Shown here one piece after another: positions 18,891 through 28,404 of a stretch of 30,000 bases of DNA. Positions within the stretch are counted from its first letter, which is position 1. Each line of letters starts with the position of its first letter. The stretch spans positions 1 to 30,000 of the forward strand of contig CAUYUJ010009547.1 in assembly GCA_963575745.1 (NCBI GenBank). The letters are read 5' to 3'. The notes beneath the pieces are model-generated. The model saw only the letters and a program-made list of their open reading frames with translations. It was not told the origin of the DNA and did no database searches. Source of the stretch: Prorocentrum cordatum (Eukaryota > Sar > Dinophyceae > Prorocentrales > Prorocentraceae). Both the position numbers and the translations under genes were made by a program.

Positions 18891-19457
18891 GGCCTCTTGG
18901 GGCCGTCACCGGGCCCCAGGACCCAGGCCCGTCGACCGACGGCTGGGGAGCTTGCCGTTGGGTCGGGTATGCCCCCCCTTACAGGCGGCTCTCGGGGGAA
19001 ACATGTCAAATACTCAAACGGCGACGGCGACAGCGACAGCGACGGCGACGGCAACGACGACGACGACGACGACGGCAACGGCGATGACGACGACGACGGC
19101 GACGGCGACGGCGACAACACGATACGATACGATACGACCACCGCTGCGGACGCCGCCCGGGCCTAGCTAAGACCAGGTGGGTGAGGCCGTGGCCTCGAGA
19201 ATATGGTGTCTGAACAGCATGCAATGCGAGATGCAGATAAAGTTCATAGAGGAGGGAGGGGGGAGAGGTCCTTGGAGACGGTGTCGGCGCGGAGCTCGGT
19301 ATGCCTGTGCGTGTCTGTGTGGGAGGGAGAAGGGGAGAGGGAGGGAGGGAAGGGAATGATCCTTGACGTCGATGTCGGCGTGATTCCCCGTCACGTGTTG
19401 GCGTAGTGGTGCTCGACAGTTGACGACGTGATGGTGTCTTGGGGCGTACGAATCCAC

Positions 19458-19494
<37 letters not shown>

Positions 19495-19997
19495 GGACGG
19501 CCACAACGACCGCAACGAGGGTCGGCGGGGCCTGCCGGCAGCGGGGCGTCCAGCTTGGCGGCCTGACGTTCGCTCTCGGGCAAGCCGACGAGCAGCATGC
19601 GCCTCGTCATCCCGTCCTCGCGATTCGGGCGGCCCCGAGGAGGGCGAGGAGGCATCTCCAGTCGGAGTCGGAATTCTGGCTCTGGGGGAAGAGCGGCCAG
19701 ACACTTCCCGAGTGGAGGAAAGAGGACTCTCGTGCGCCAGTTTCGGACGGGGAAGGACGGGGAAGGGAGAGCGGGACGGGGAGGGGGAGGGGAAGGAGGA
19801 GGAGGAGGAGGAGGAGGAGGAGGAGGAGGAGGAGGAGGAGGAGGAGAAGAGGAAAGAGGACTCTCGTGCGCCAGTTTCGGTCCCGATTTTGGGGCACGGG
19901 CTCGAGGGCCATGAGGGATCGATCCGGGGTAAAGCACTGGCCTGCGCGGACCCCAGGAGGCGTTCCAGGAGCACACTTTGAACGAATGTCTGAAGGG
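18891..19997. other. Non-coding stretch with CGA/CGG and GGA microsatellites
   Basis: (CGACGG)-type tracts at 19018-19125 and 19458-19500, a GGA tract at 19793-19858, and a duplicated phrase GAGGACTCTCGTGCGCCAGT at 19723 and 19857 flanking the latter. No gene was recognised. Confidence 0.6.
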
Positions 19998-20152
19998 GCC
20001 CTGGGACACACAAGTACATGCACACAAACAACAGGATTCCCAATCTTTTTCAGTATGTCCTGGGTTTTTGTCTCCCCCCCACTTCCCATAGTTTCCCATA
20101 TGTTCTGGGAATCGACGATTGATTGTGTCTGTGTGTTGTCTTCCCTCCTTGA
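19998..20152 (+). repeat. Dispersed 150-bp repeat family, copy 1
   Basis: Runs from GACACACAAGTACATGCACA through TTCCCATATGTTCTGGGAAT to CGACGATTGATTGTGTCTG and TCTTCCCTCC. Diverged copies occur at 27228-27392 and 28254-28402, all in the same orientation. Confidence 0.8.
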
Positions 20153-20432
20153 TGTCGTCGACTTGGGGGGAATGGTGTTGGGCGAGGGATCCTGGACCCC
20201 TGCGGATCGGGGTCTCTTGGCCTCCGGGATGCCTCCTTGTCGCCACGCCTGGACGCGGCACGCGGCTCGAAACACTGGCGCGATGGAACCCCAGGAGGGG
20301 ACCGGGTCCAGCGATCCGTTTTGAGCGGATTTTTCGGCCAAACCTGAGGGTCGATCAAAGTCCCACCAGCCAGTGGACGCAGGTTTGAGCAGGGACCGAC
20401 CGTCCCGGCACTCCTATAGTCATATCACGAAA

Positions 20433-20625
20433 TGCTCTTAGAACCCAAAGATGTGCTAAGAGCACAAACAATGTTCTTAGAACATCGACCCGATGTGTTC
20501 TAGGCAGAAATGTTCTAAGAACATTTCTGCCTAGAACACATCGGGTTCATGTTATTGGAACAAGACCGTCCTAGCCAGAAATGTTCTAAGAACATTTCGT
20601 GTGAACCACAAACAGTTCTCAGAAC
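20433..20625. repeat. Cluster of odd-centred palindromes, GTTCT-N-AGAAC type
   Basis: A 29-bp perfect inverted repeat with a 1-nt centre spans 20488-20546. Around it are ATGTTCT-T-AGAACAT (20471-20485), GAAATGTTCT-A-AGAACATTTC (20578-20598), GTTCT-C-AGAAC (20615-20625) and a 9-bp stem TGCTCTTAG/CTAAGAGCA (20433-20464). Confidence 0.9.
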
Positions 20626-20647
20626 ATTGTTTGGTGGTGCCATAGGC

Positions 20648-20717
20648 GACAGGTGGCCTAGCGCGTCTTCGTTTGTCTCTGCTTGACAGGTGGCCTAGCG
20701 CGTCTTCGTTTGTCTCT
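20648..20717 (+). repeat. Tandem duplication, 33-bp unit, 37-bp period
   Basis: An exact 33-bp unit beginning GACAGGTGGCCTAGCG occurs at 20648-20680 and 20685-20717. Confidence 0.9.
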
Positions 20718-20759
20718 TCCCCCTCCCTGTGTCTGGACGGGTGGGGGGGGCCAGGGCAG

Positions 20760-21230
20760 AGCGCCCAAGACGGCCCGAGAGGGCCCAAGATTGCCTCCAG
20801 GACGACTCAAGACAGCCCAACATGGCTCAAGATAGGCTCCCGACACACCTCCAAGGGGCTCCAAGACACCCCCGAGGCAGTTGGAGGTGCTCTCGTAGCC
20901 CTCCTTCAGGGCCCTCCCAAGAGACCAAAATTCTTACAAAATCCTTCCAATGACTCCAAGATGGCTCAAGATGGCCCCAAGAGGCCCCCCAGAGGGCCCC
21001 GAGAGCGCCCAAGAGGCGCCAAAGAGGGCCCTAAGAGGCGATTGGTCAGGCTCCCAGGGGGGGACGCCGAAAACGGCCTTGGCCCTTTTTGAACCATGGC
21101 CTCCAAGATCGCCACAAGAGGGCCCCAAGACCTCCAGGAGCCCCAAGAGGCCCCAAAGACGGGTCCAAGAGGGCCAAAAACGCTGCCAAAATAGCTCCAA
21201 GATGGCTCCAAGAGACTTCCAAGAGGCTCG
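20760..21230 (+). repeat. CCAAGA-type degenerate repeat array
   Basis: Same family as at 15925-17200, with words such as CCAAGAGGCCCC, CCAAGATGGCTC and CCAAGACGGCCC. Confidence 0.7.
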
Positions 21231-21254
21231 CGCTGCGCTCCGCCAAGGCTTGAC

Positions 21255-21385
21255 GGGCCTGCTCAGGCTGACCCAAGGCTTCGGTCTGACGGCTTTCTCA
21301 CCGCTTTGTCACACCGCACCCCTGCCCCGCGTCCCTGATCAAGGAAAGTCGCCTGGGCATCGCTGCTGGATGGGCTAGGGGTGAT
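21255..21385 (+). repeat. Dispersed repeat, copy 1 (GGGCATCGCTGCTGGATGGGC)
   Basis: CTGCTCAGGCTGACC...GGTCTGACGG...CCCTGATCAAGG...CTGGGCATCG matches 23556-23690 (CTGCTCAGGATGATCC...GGCTTGACGG...CCCGATCGGGG). Partial matches lie near 17740-17840 and 17218-17290. Confidence 0.65.
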
Positions 21386-21775
21386 ACGCGAAGCGTCAAA
21401 CAGTTCGTGCCATTTCTGACCCGATTCTGGGTCTCCGAAGCCTCCATGAGGCATCGGCAGCCGAGTCGGGAAACGTCGAATCGGCAGACATCGGCAGGCT
21501 ACTATGGCGATCGATATCGAGTCGAATCGAATCGCAGGAATCGAACTGAGCCCTGCATCGGAGGCCTCCAGGAAGCTCTCGGGGGCGACCAGGGGGGGAG
21601 CGTACAACAAAGGGAGTGTCTGCATCTCCTGATCCGAGAAGCACGTTCGCGGCCGAGAGGGCGGGCCAAGGGTCACACACTCTCAAAGACAAGCACACAT
21701 GAGACCGTGAAACCCCTGGGAGATGCCCCGGCCACGGCCACGATGTCACCCCTCCCACCCCACGCACTCAGTCCT

Positions 21776-22234
21776 CAACTCCTCCTCCTCCTCCTCCTCC
21801 TCCTCCTCCCTCCCTCCCTCCCTCCCTCCCTCCCTCCTCCCTCTCCTCCTCCCTCCACCTCCCTCCCTCCTCCCTCCCTCCCTCCCTCCCTCCCTGCTGC
21901 CTCCCTCCTCCCTTCACTCCCTCCCTCCTTCCCTCCTTCCGCTCCTTCCCCCCTCATCCTCCCCTTCTCCCTCCTCCTCCTCCTCCCTCCTCCTCCTCCT
22001 CCTTCTCCTCATCCTCGTCCTCCTCTCTTCCTCCTCCTCCTCCTCCTCCTCCTCCTCCTCCTCCTCCTCCCCCTCCTCCTCTCTTCCCCCTCCTCCCCCT
22101 CCTCCTCTTCCTCCTCCTCCTCCTCCCCTCCTCCTCCTCCTCCTTCCTCCTCCTCCCCCTCCTCCTCCTCCTCCTCCCTCCTCCTCCTCCTCCTCCAACT
22201 CCTCCTCCCCCTCCTCCTCTTCCTCCTCCTTCTC
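21776..22234. repeat. Long TCC/TCCC microsatellite
   Basis: About 460 bp of TCC and TCCC units, the longest simple repeat in the window. It yields false Leu-, Ser- and Pro-rich frames on the plus strand and Glu/Gly/Arg-rich frames on the minus strand. Confidence 0.95.
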
Positions 22235-22261
22235 GATGAGAAAAGTTTCACCGATGGAGGG

Positions 22262-22620
22262 CGGGAGCATGTGGCTCTCGCCTTAGCGCGGCGCACATTC
22301 GTTTTAAACGTGTGCAAAAGCTTCACTAACTGAAGGCAATCCGTGTTCAACCTGTGGCTATCGCCGTAGTGCGGCGCACATTCTTGCTTGAACAGTGCAA
22401 ACAAGCATGGCACGAATTGAGGGAAGTTCCTTTTCAAGATGTGGCTCTCGCCTTAGCGCGGCGCACATTCTTGTTTAAGCAGTGCAAGCAAGCATGGCAC
22501 GAACTGAGGGCGGTTCCTGTTCAAGATGTGGCTCTCGCCTTAGCGCGGCGCACCTTCAGGCTAAACATCTGCAGAGGTTCCACGGATTGAGGGTCTCGCC
22601 ATGGCGCCGCGCGCACTCGT
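22262..22620 (+). repeat. 83-87-bp tandem repeat, four copies and a fragment
   Basis: The word GTGGCTCTCGCCTTAGCGCG recurs near 22269, 22352, 22439 and 22526, with a partial unit near 22588. The steps are about 83, 87 and 87 bp. Copies two to four stay in one frame and encode a repeat containing VALALARRTF and CKQAWHEL. No start context or domain was recognised, so coding is doubtful. Confidence 0.8.
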
Positions 22621-22639
22621 GGACGCACTTTGCGAGGTT

Positions 22640-22960
22640 CACGGGTTCCGTAATCAAGCGTACGGGGCAGTTGTTTAATACATGGGATGTCAAACCATGA
22701 GATGTGTCAATGCATGCTTAATTTATGAATCAATGTGTGCATGCAATCATCCTTGTACTTAATAGTCAACCATTTCTTTCTAATACATGGTCCGCACGCG
22801 GAGCATGCATTAAAAACGGCACTGTACCATCAATGGTGTTTTGAAAGGATGCAGGATTATGCGGGTGTAACAATTACGTTGATTCGCTGTGCTGAAGTCC
22901 CAAGAACAGCGTACAGTCAGGTTCATCCGTGGCGTTGGAATCCCTATATAGAGATTATGC
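22640..22960 (+). other. AT-richer patch, possible gene fragment
   Basis: This stretch is clearly poorer in GC than its surroundings. A plus-strand frame reads YHQWCFERMQDYAGVTITL and PRTAYSQVHPWRWNPYIE, which looks more protein-like than the repeat-derived frames. I do not recognise it. No spliced-leader relic or splice sites were identified. Confidence 0.25.
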
Positions 22961-23555
22961 TATCCCTTCGCCTCTATTCCTCTTCGTCCTCTGGCTATAT
23001 GTCCTGTTCCTCCTCCTATTTCTCCTCCGCTTCCCTCTCTTATGTCTCTTCATATTCCTCTTTTCCCTTCGGGTCGCCTGTGCCTCCTCCTCATATTCCT
23101 CCCACCTCCCCCTCCTCCGTAACCTTCGCCTCGTTCCCCCTATTCCCTCTCCATCTTCTCCGTCTTCGAGCTCTCACTCTGCTGCCTAGGTCGTGTGTGG
23201 ACTATCTTGGATGGATCCAGACGCTCTTGGGGCCCTCTGGGGGTCATCTTGGAGCCTTCTTGGACAACCTTGGGACCTCCTCGGGCCCTCTTTGGGCCCT
23301 CTGGGCCTTCTCGGGGGCCTCACGCATGCCTGCCTACGCTACGGCCGATACAAAGACAGAGCGGAGTATGTGTAAGTAGATACACACATCTTGAACATTT
23401 AACTATGGGACGTTACCTTCTCGGAACAAATCGATGCCCGCCCCCGCGGACCTACGAATCGTTTCTTTTTCGAGCAATTGCCAGGGACGATTCCTTCTCT
23501 GGCCGTCTACCCGATTCACCTCTCAAAGGGGAGGTATTCATAATAATTGGCTCCT
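22961..23555. other. Non-coding stretch: CT-rich, then CCAAGA-type repeat inverted
   Basis: CT/TCC-rich to 23190. The CCAAGA-type family appears in inverted orientation (CTTGGGGCCCTCT words) at 23215-23325. No gene. Confidence 0.55.
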
Positions 23556-23690
23556 GGGTCTGCTCAGGATGATCCCCAGACTCGGCTTGACGGCCATCCC
23601 TCCCTCTCTGCTCCGCCGCTTGCCTGCTGCCGCACTCTCCCGATCGGGGCAGCTCGCCCGGGCACCCTTGAAGGATATGGGCTGGTGGGC
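23556..23690 (+). repeat. Dispersed repeat, copy 2 of the 21255 family
   Basis: See 21255-21385. Both copies keep the order of their conserved words. Confidence 0.65.
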
Positions 23691-23754
23691 ACGCGCGAAA
23701 CTTGGCGGCGCGCACATTGGGGCAAGGGGGAACGGGGAAGGCTCACTATAGAAC

Positions 23755-24180
23755 AAAGGCTGCTCCTTAGAGGGCGCCAGCCCTGCAGCAATAGACAAGG
23801 CCCGCGCCTTCTGAGAGGCAGGGGTGCTTCTGAGAAGCATTCCCCTCCCCCCCTATCCCCCTCTGCGCGTGGCTGGCCTTTGCTGGGTATGGGCCGGTGG
23901 GCACGCGCGAAGCGTCAAGAATCTCTCTATGCTGGTCGTATACCCCGCCGTCCGCATCCGCAACGGTGGAGGAGAAACACTGCGAAGACAATGGCCAAGA
24001 CGGAGCGCGGAGACGTCGATGTCGATCTTGGTCATCTTGGCGGCGCGCTCAAGGAGGCTGCTTCTTAGAAGACGCCCGCCCTACATTTATAGATGAGACC
24101 CGCGCCTTCTAAGAAGTAATGGTGCTTCTGAGAAGCCTTCCCCACCCTTCATTACCCCCCTCTGCGCGTGGCTGGTCATC
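23755..24180 (+). repeat. Direct repeat of about 125 bp, two copies near 300 bp apart
   Basis: Positions 23757-23880 (AGGCTGCTCCTTAGAGGGCG...CCCGCGCCTTCTGAGAGGC...GGTGCTTCTGAGAAGC...CTCTGCGCGTGGCTGG) recur at 24055-24175 with about 80 percent identity by eye. Confidence 0.75.
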
Positions 24181-24367
24181 GTCCATCTTGCCCATCGTCA
24201 ATTCGTGGGCAATCCTCGCGAGTCGGCAACGGCGGGCATGGACCGTGACCAAGACCAGCGTCGACGAGGTGCTGCGACATATTGGTCATGGGCATCGTGT
24301 TTATTTCTTCGACACCAGGAAGAGCCGTTGCAGGACGGAAGGCGAAAGGAAGAGTCGAGCCCAGAAT

Positions 24368-24552
24368 AAGCGGGGGCGTCCAAATGCGGGGCGTCCTAGA
24401 GAGGGGTCAACAAACCATGGCCCGAGGCACTCGTGGCCCAGGGGACGCATTGAAATGAGAAGAGAAAGAGCCATGACATCTGGGGAGATAGCATGGCCCT
24501 TACCATGATAACCACCCCCAAAATCATCACCACCCTCTTATTGGCCGCCCCC
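24368..24552 (+). repeat. Dispersed repeat, copy 2 of the 13875 family
   Basis: GGGGCGTCC...CATGGCC...AAATGAGAAGAG...CATCTGGGGAGAT...CATGGCCC...CCATGATAACCACCCCC corresponds in order to 13875-14058. Confidence 0.7.
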
Positions 24553-24726
24553 GCCCCGCGCCCGGCCGGCCCGTGGCCGGGCAGAGGGCAGCACGCGAAT
24601 CTCCTCCACGCACCGCTCCACGCACTCCTGCCACGAGTGTCGCACCTGCTCGCCGTAGCGGCAGTGCGCGATGCACGGCTGCGCGTGCTCGTCCTCCCCG
24701 GTGGCGACGTTGGAGATGAGCATCGC
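24540..24726 (-). CDS. Candidate exon with two CX3C motifs
   Basis: On the minus strand a 3' splice-like GGCTGCAG is followed from 24726 by AMLISNVATGEDEHAQPCIA, then HCRYGEQVRHSWQECVERC and VEEIRVLPSARP. Nearly every third codon position is G or C, the strongest coding signal in the distal half of the window. The two CX3C motifs are 12 residues apart, close to but shorter than the spacing in small Tim chaperones of mitochondria; cytochrome bc1 hinge-type proteins are another thought. Neither assignment is safe. A GT near 24593 could end the exon before the Arg/Gly-rich tail. No other exons were found, so it may be an orphan exon or gene remnant. Confidence 0.4.
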
Positions 24727-24989
24727 CTGCAGCCAAACACCCAGACCGCTTCGCGTCGAGAAAACGTCACGACGGACAACTTGTTGCTATTTTCGCCCGC
24801 TGGGGGCCCTCACTGAGACCCGGGACCGGTTGGGAGAAAAAAACTCAGGATGGAAAGGCGGTCCGGGGGAACAGGTCAAGACCTCTGCGGGTCGACGGTT
24901 GTAAGAGCATCAAGACGTCGGGGGGCTGGGAGCAGAGACCGTGCCGCAACTGCCGCCGTTCCAGCACTCTTCGCGGGCGCGAAGCATGT

Positions 24990-25166
24990 ACAGCGAAAAC
25001 GTATAGTAAGGACGCGTGGTAAGGACGCAAGACCCTTGGAGGCCGACATTGAAGTAATTATTCTGGCCTGCGAAAACTGCTCGGGACGGGCCGCAGAGGC
25101 TGAGGCAGGCAAGGACCCAAGGGTACCCTTGAAAAAGTCGTTTGTCCTTACTGTGCGCGTTGACTG
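24990..25166. mobile_element. Small inverted-repeat element, copy 1 (TAAGGACGCG family)
   Basis: AACGTATAGTAAGGAC at the left is imperfectly inverted at GTCCTTACTGTGCGCGTT at the right. The interior shares GACGCAAGACCCTTGGAGGC and GGACCCAAGGGTACCCTTGA-like text with the copy at 28405-28568 and its downstream region. Confidence 0.6.
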
Positions 25167-25294
25167 TACCCATATCTGCGGGCACGCTGTCAAGGCTCTT
25201 CGGCTACGGCCCCGTGGGTACAGAGCGGCGTTGCGCGGATGACTCGCGCGGAACGCGCCCCTGCCGGCGGCGGACCCGGGGGGGGGGGGGGAGG

Positions 25295-25440
25295 GGCGGG
25301 CCTTCTCAGACGGCTCGGAAGTCCCCCGGCATTCTGAGAAGTTCTCTAAGCCTTCCCAGAGGGCACAAAAAACCTCCCGGAAGGCTCAGGGGGCTTCTGA
25401 GGAGCCCCGCCGCCTTCTGAGAAGGCCTTGTCCTTCTCAC
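25295..25440. repeat. Inverted-repeat element, copy 1 (GGGCCTTCTCAGA family)
   Basis: GGGCCTTCTCAGACGGC at the left is inverted as GCCTTCTGAGAAGGCC at the right, about 145 bp in all. A related copy lies at 26250-26390. Similar CTTCTGAGAAG words occur at 23810-23845 and 24095-24140. Confidence 0.65.
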
Positions 25441-25571
25441 TTTCCCCCCTCGCTCGCCGCCGACCATGGGATCGAGCATCCACGGGGTGACGCCTCGGCA
25501 TCCAGACACCGATGGCATGGAAATGGCTACGTTCGACGCTCGTGGCCTCTGAGTCTTTCACTCTCTCCACC

Positions 25572-25594
25572 GCTCTCTCTCTCTCTCTCTCTCC
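25572..25594. repeat. CT microsatellite
   Basis: (CT)n, nearly perfect. Confidence 0.85.
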
Positions 25595-25849
25595 CACTCT
25601 CGGATGTATGCCATGCCTCTTCGGATCCACCACGCGACACGGTCGGACCCGAGGACAGAACAACGTCCTTCGAGAACGACCCTCTGCCAGCAGAAACATC
25701 CCAAACCATCGAGGGTACCCTCCCCCAGGATGCACAAGAACATGCAACAAGCACGAAGAACACTCAGGCCACCCTCCACGAGCCGAATTCGATCTTACAC
25801 CTCGGTCCGTGCGTACCAACGCAGCCCCCACCGCCCCACATGCTGAATT

Positions 25850-26076
25850 GGACGCCCGAGTTATCCGGGGTAACTCGGGTCCGGGGTAACTCGGGTTTGG
25901 GTTCCCGAAAAACGAACCCGAGTTAACCCTGACCCGAGTTACCCCTGATGATTCGGGGCTCTGGACGCCCGAACTATCCGGGGTAACTCGGGTCCGGGAT
26001 AACTCGGGTTCGCACTCCCGAAAAACGAACCCGAGTTAGCCCTGACCCGAGTTACCCCTGATGATTCGGGGCTCTG
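25850..26076. repeat. 113-bp tandem repeat, two copies, internally palindromic
   Basis: The unit starts GGACGCCCGA at 25850 and again at 25963. Each unit holds GGGGTAACTCGGGTCCGGG on the left and CCCGAGTTACCCC, its partial inverse, on the right, around TCCCGAAAAACGAACCCGAG. The copies differ at a handful of bases. Confidence 0.9.
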
Positions 26077-26249
26077 ACTGAATGTTTACTGGGGACAAGT
26101 TCGGGCATACGTCGCACAGCGAGCCCCGATCCCACCACCAGCGTCGCCTGTTTTAGCAACAGTTGCACCCTGGATGTCTCGACCCCTTCCCAGAGGGCCG
26201 GTTTCTCAGCCTGGCCGATGCTGGCGGCGAGCCCAGGGGGGAAATTGAG

Positions 26250-26390
26250 AAGGGACGGGCCTTCTCAGAAGGCGCGGAAGTCCCGCGGCCTTCCGGGAAG
26301 CTTCCTGAGCCTCCCCAGGAGGCACAGCGATCTTCCCCGAAAGGTGGGAGGGCTTCCGAGGAGCCCCCAACGCCCTCTGGGAAGGCCTCG
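26250..26390. repeat. Inverted-repeat element, copy 2 (GGGCCTTCTCAGA family)
   Basis: GGGCCTTCTCAGAAGGCGCG...CTTCCGAGGAGCCCC...CTCTGGGAAGGCC matches 25295-25440 in order, with about 70-75 percent identity by eye. Confidence 0.65.
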
Positions 26391-26609
26391 CCCCCCCGCG
26401 CGCGCCTCCCAGCTCATGAGGTGCTTCACCGACTCGTCCTTCAGCAGGTCGGCCCTCGGCTCGGGCTGGCGGGGCACTGCGCCCCCACTGCCCCCCGCCT
26501 CGTCCCTCGTCCTCCCCCCGCTCCCCTCCTCCATCTCATCCCCGCTCGCCCCGTCGTCCCCCTCCTCCTCAACCCTTCTCGCCCTGTGTCTCCTGCCCCC
26601 TTCTGCTAC

Positions 26610-26695
26610 AGCTCCTCCTCCTCCTCCTCCTCCTCCTCCTCCTCCTCCTCCTCCTCCTCCTCCTCCTCCTCCTCCTCCTCCTCCTCCTCCTCCAG
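26610..26695. repeat. TCC microsatellite
   Basis: Almost uninterrupted (TCC)n of about 85 bp. Confidence 0.95.
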
Positions 26696-27227
26696 GGTGA
26701 CCTCACACGTCAGTCGGAAGAAGTCGGCAAAAACACATGACGTGGGAAGGCGGATGACGTAGATTGGGCCCAGGCCCTCCCAGAGAATAACCAAACACAG
26801 CGAGAGCACATCGATTCTCGAGGTAGGACGGCGCTTGAAGCAGCTTGGCCTACTTTTTCCAGACCGGCGTGTGCTGGGTGGGTCGGGTCGGGCGAAAGGG
26901 GGGGATAGCAAAGGGGGGGGGTTCGAGAATCAGCTCACGCAGCCGATTTTCCTGGCGCCTCCCGGCGCGGGAGGCGCCCACGTATCGAGGAAGGGGCCCC
27001 TCGGTGGGGCCGAAATTAGCTGCACGCAGCAGATTTCGTAGCCCCCCCTTTCCCCATCCCCCCCTTTTCGTCCGGCCCGAGCGGGGAGCAAAGGAGGCCT
27101 CAGGGAGGGCCGCGGGGGCCCCCTCGTGGGGCCCCTGCTGGCTCCCAGAGGGCCCCCCTTGTGGGGCCCCTGCACGGCCCTCTTCCTCCCCCCCCCCCCC
27201 CACCCCTGTGGAGGAAAGGGGCCCAGG
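26696..27227. other. Non-coding stretch, G-run and C-run rich
   Basis: Mixed and then C/G-homopolymer rich sequence. Imperfect repeats around GCTCACGCAGCCGATTTTCC (26933) and GCTGCACGCAGCAGATTTCG (27019). No gene was recognised. Confidence 0.5.
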
Positions 27228-27392
27228 GGCACACCAATAGATACACACAGATAAAGAGCTTCCCCAGATTTTCCCATATGTTCTGGGTTTTGGTCTTCCC
27301 CCCCCCCCACGTCCCACATCTTCCCGTATTTCCGGGGGAATCGACGATTCATTGTGTCTATGTGTTTTTGTTCCCTCCTGATTGAGGTCACC
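27228..27392 (+). repeat. Dispersed 150-bp repeat family, copy 2
   Basis: Contains ATACACACAGATAAAGAGCT, TTCCCATATGTTCTGGGTTT and GAATCGACGATTCATTGTGT, in the same order as 19998-20152 and 28254-28402. Confidence 0.8.
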
Positions 27393-28055
27393 CCCCCCCC
27401 TTCCCACCCGCTCGACAGCCAACCTCTGGACCCCTGCCGGGACCATCCTGGCCCGTGCGCCCCGAGGCGGATCCGGCCGCGAGCCGCGAGGGGGCGAGAC
27501 CCCGCTCTGCTCGGGTCTGCGTCCTCCCGCGGGTGTGCCCGCTGCTTCCGCGCATGTCTCGAGCGGACCAGGCTCAGGCGGCGGCATGCGAACCCCACCC
27601 TCACCAGCCATCGGTTTTCCTGAATCGATGGAAGGCTGGGGTGAGGTTCGGAGCCCGCGACGTGCTCGGCGAATTCCGAACCCTGTCGTATGTTGCATCC
27701 TCGGGGAGCCTTGTCTGTCCCGTCGCGGCCCCGTCTGCGTCGGATCCGTGTCGAATCCATGTCGGCCTCGTCGGATCCGTGTCGACTCCTTGTCGAATGC
27801 GCGTCGAATCCGCGTCGAATACACACCAAATCTGCGTTGAGGCCGCATCGAGCCGGCGTCGGGGACAGGAAAAAAGACACCAGTTTGGGGGACAGGCGAG
27901 GTCCCCCGAAGACGCAACGTAGGATGGGGGGAGGGGTCGATGCGTTCGCCACGGAGCCTGTCCCAGCGATACTTTCATTTCTGCCCCTGCGTGGAACGCC
28001 GGATAGCTCGACCCATTCCCGGGGACAACCTTCTCTCGTCTGAATGTGTGCTTGA

Positions 28056-28057
<2 letters not shown>
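27393..28057. other. Non-coding stretch with GTCGAATCCG words
   Basis: Positions 27735-27830 hold repeated CGGATCCGTGTCGA and GCGTCGAATCC words. No gene was recognised; long frames on both strands are compositional. Confidence 0.5.
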
Positions 28058-28092
<35 letters not shown>

Positions 28093-28112
28093 TTCGTCGT
28101 CGTCGTCGTCGT
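28058..28112. repeat. CGT microsatellite
   Basis: (CGT)n with one TCT interruption. Confidence 0.95.
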
Positions 28113-28253
28113 CGCCCGTCGAGTGGCCGGCGCCGCCGCTCGGCGAAGGCAGGGCCCGGACCTCGCCGCTATAGGGCGTCGGGCGGGAGGGCACAGGATC
28201 GAAGCGATCGGCGGGATCGGCAGTCGAAATACAGTCAAAAATGAAGGGGCTCT

Positions 28254-28402
28254 GGAACACACAAATAGACACACACAAATCAGAAGCTTCCCCATATTTT
28301 CTCATATTCTCTGTGCTTTTGTCTTCCCCCCCACTTCCCATATTTTCCCATATTTTCTGGGAGTCGACGATGAATTGTGTCTGTGTGTTTTTTCCCTCCT
28401 GA
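28254..28402 (+). repeat. Dispersed 150-bp repeat family, copy 3
   Basis: ATAGACACACACAAATCAGA, TTCCCATATTTTCCCATATT and GAGTCGACGATGAATTGTGT align with copies 1 and 2. Confidence 0.8.
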
Positions 28403-28404
28403 CG

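Noticed and set aside
18266-20341. Several reading frames of 240-360 codons on both strands
   Set aside because: They are made of poly-Gly, poly-Pro, poly-Asp and poly-Thr runs from microsatellites. High GC makes stop codons rare, so long frames are expected by chance.
21407-22333. A 308-codon frame rich in Leu, Ser and Pro
   Set aside because: Most of it is the TCC/TCCC microsatellite read as protein.
22262-22620. A CRISPR-like regular repeat array
   Set aside because: The repeated unit covers nearly the whole period, so there are no unique spacers, and the context is eukaryotic. It is a tandem minisatellite.
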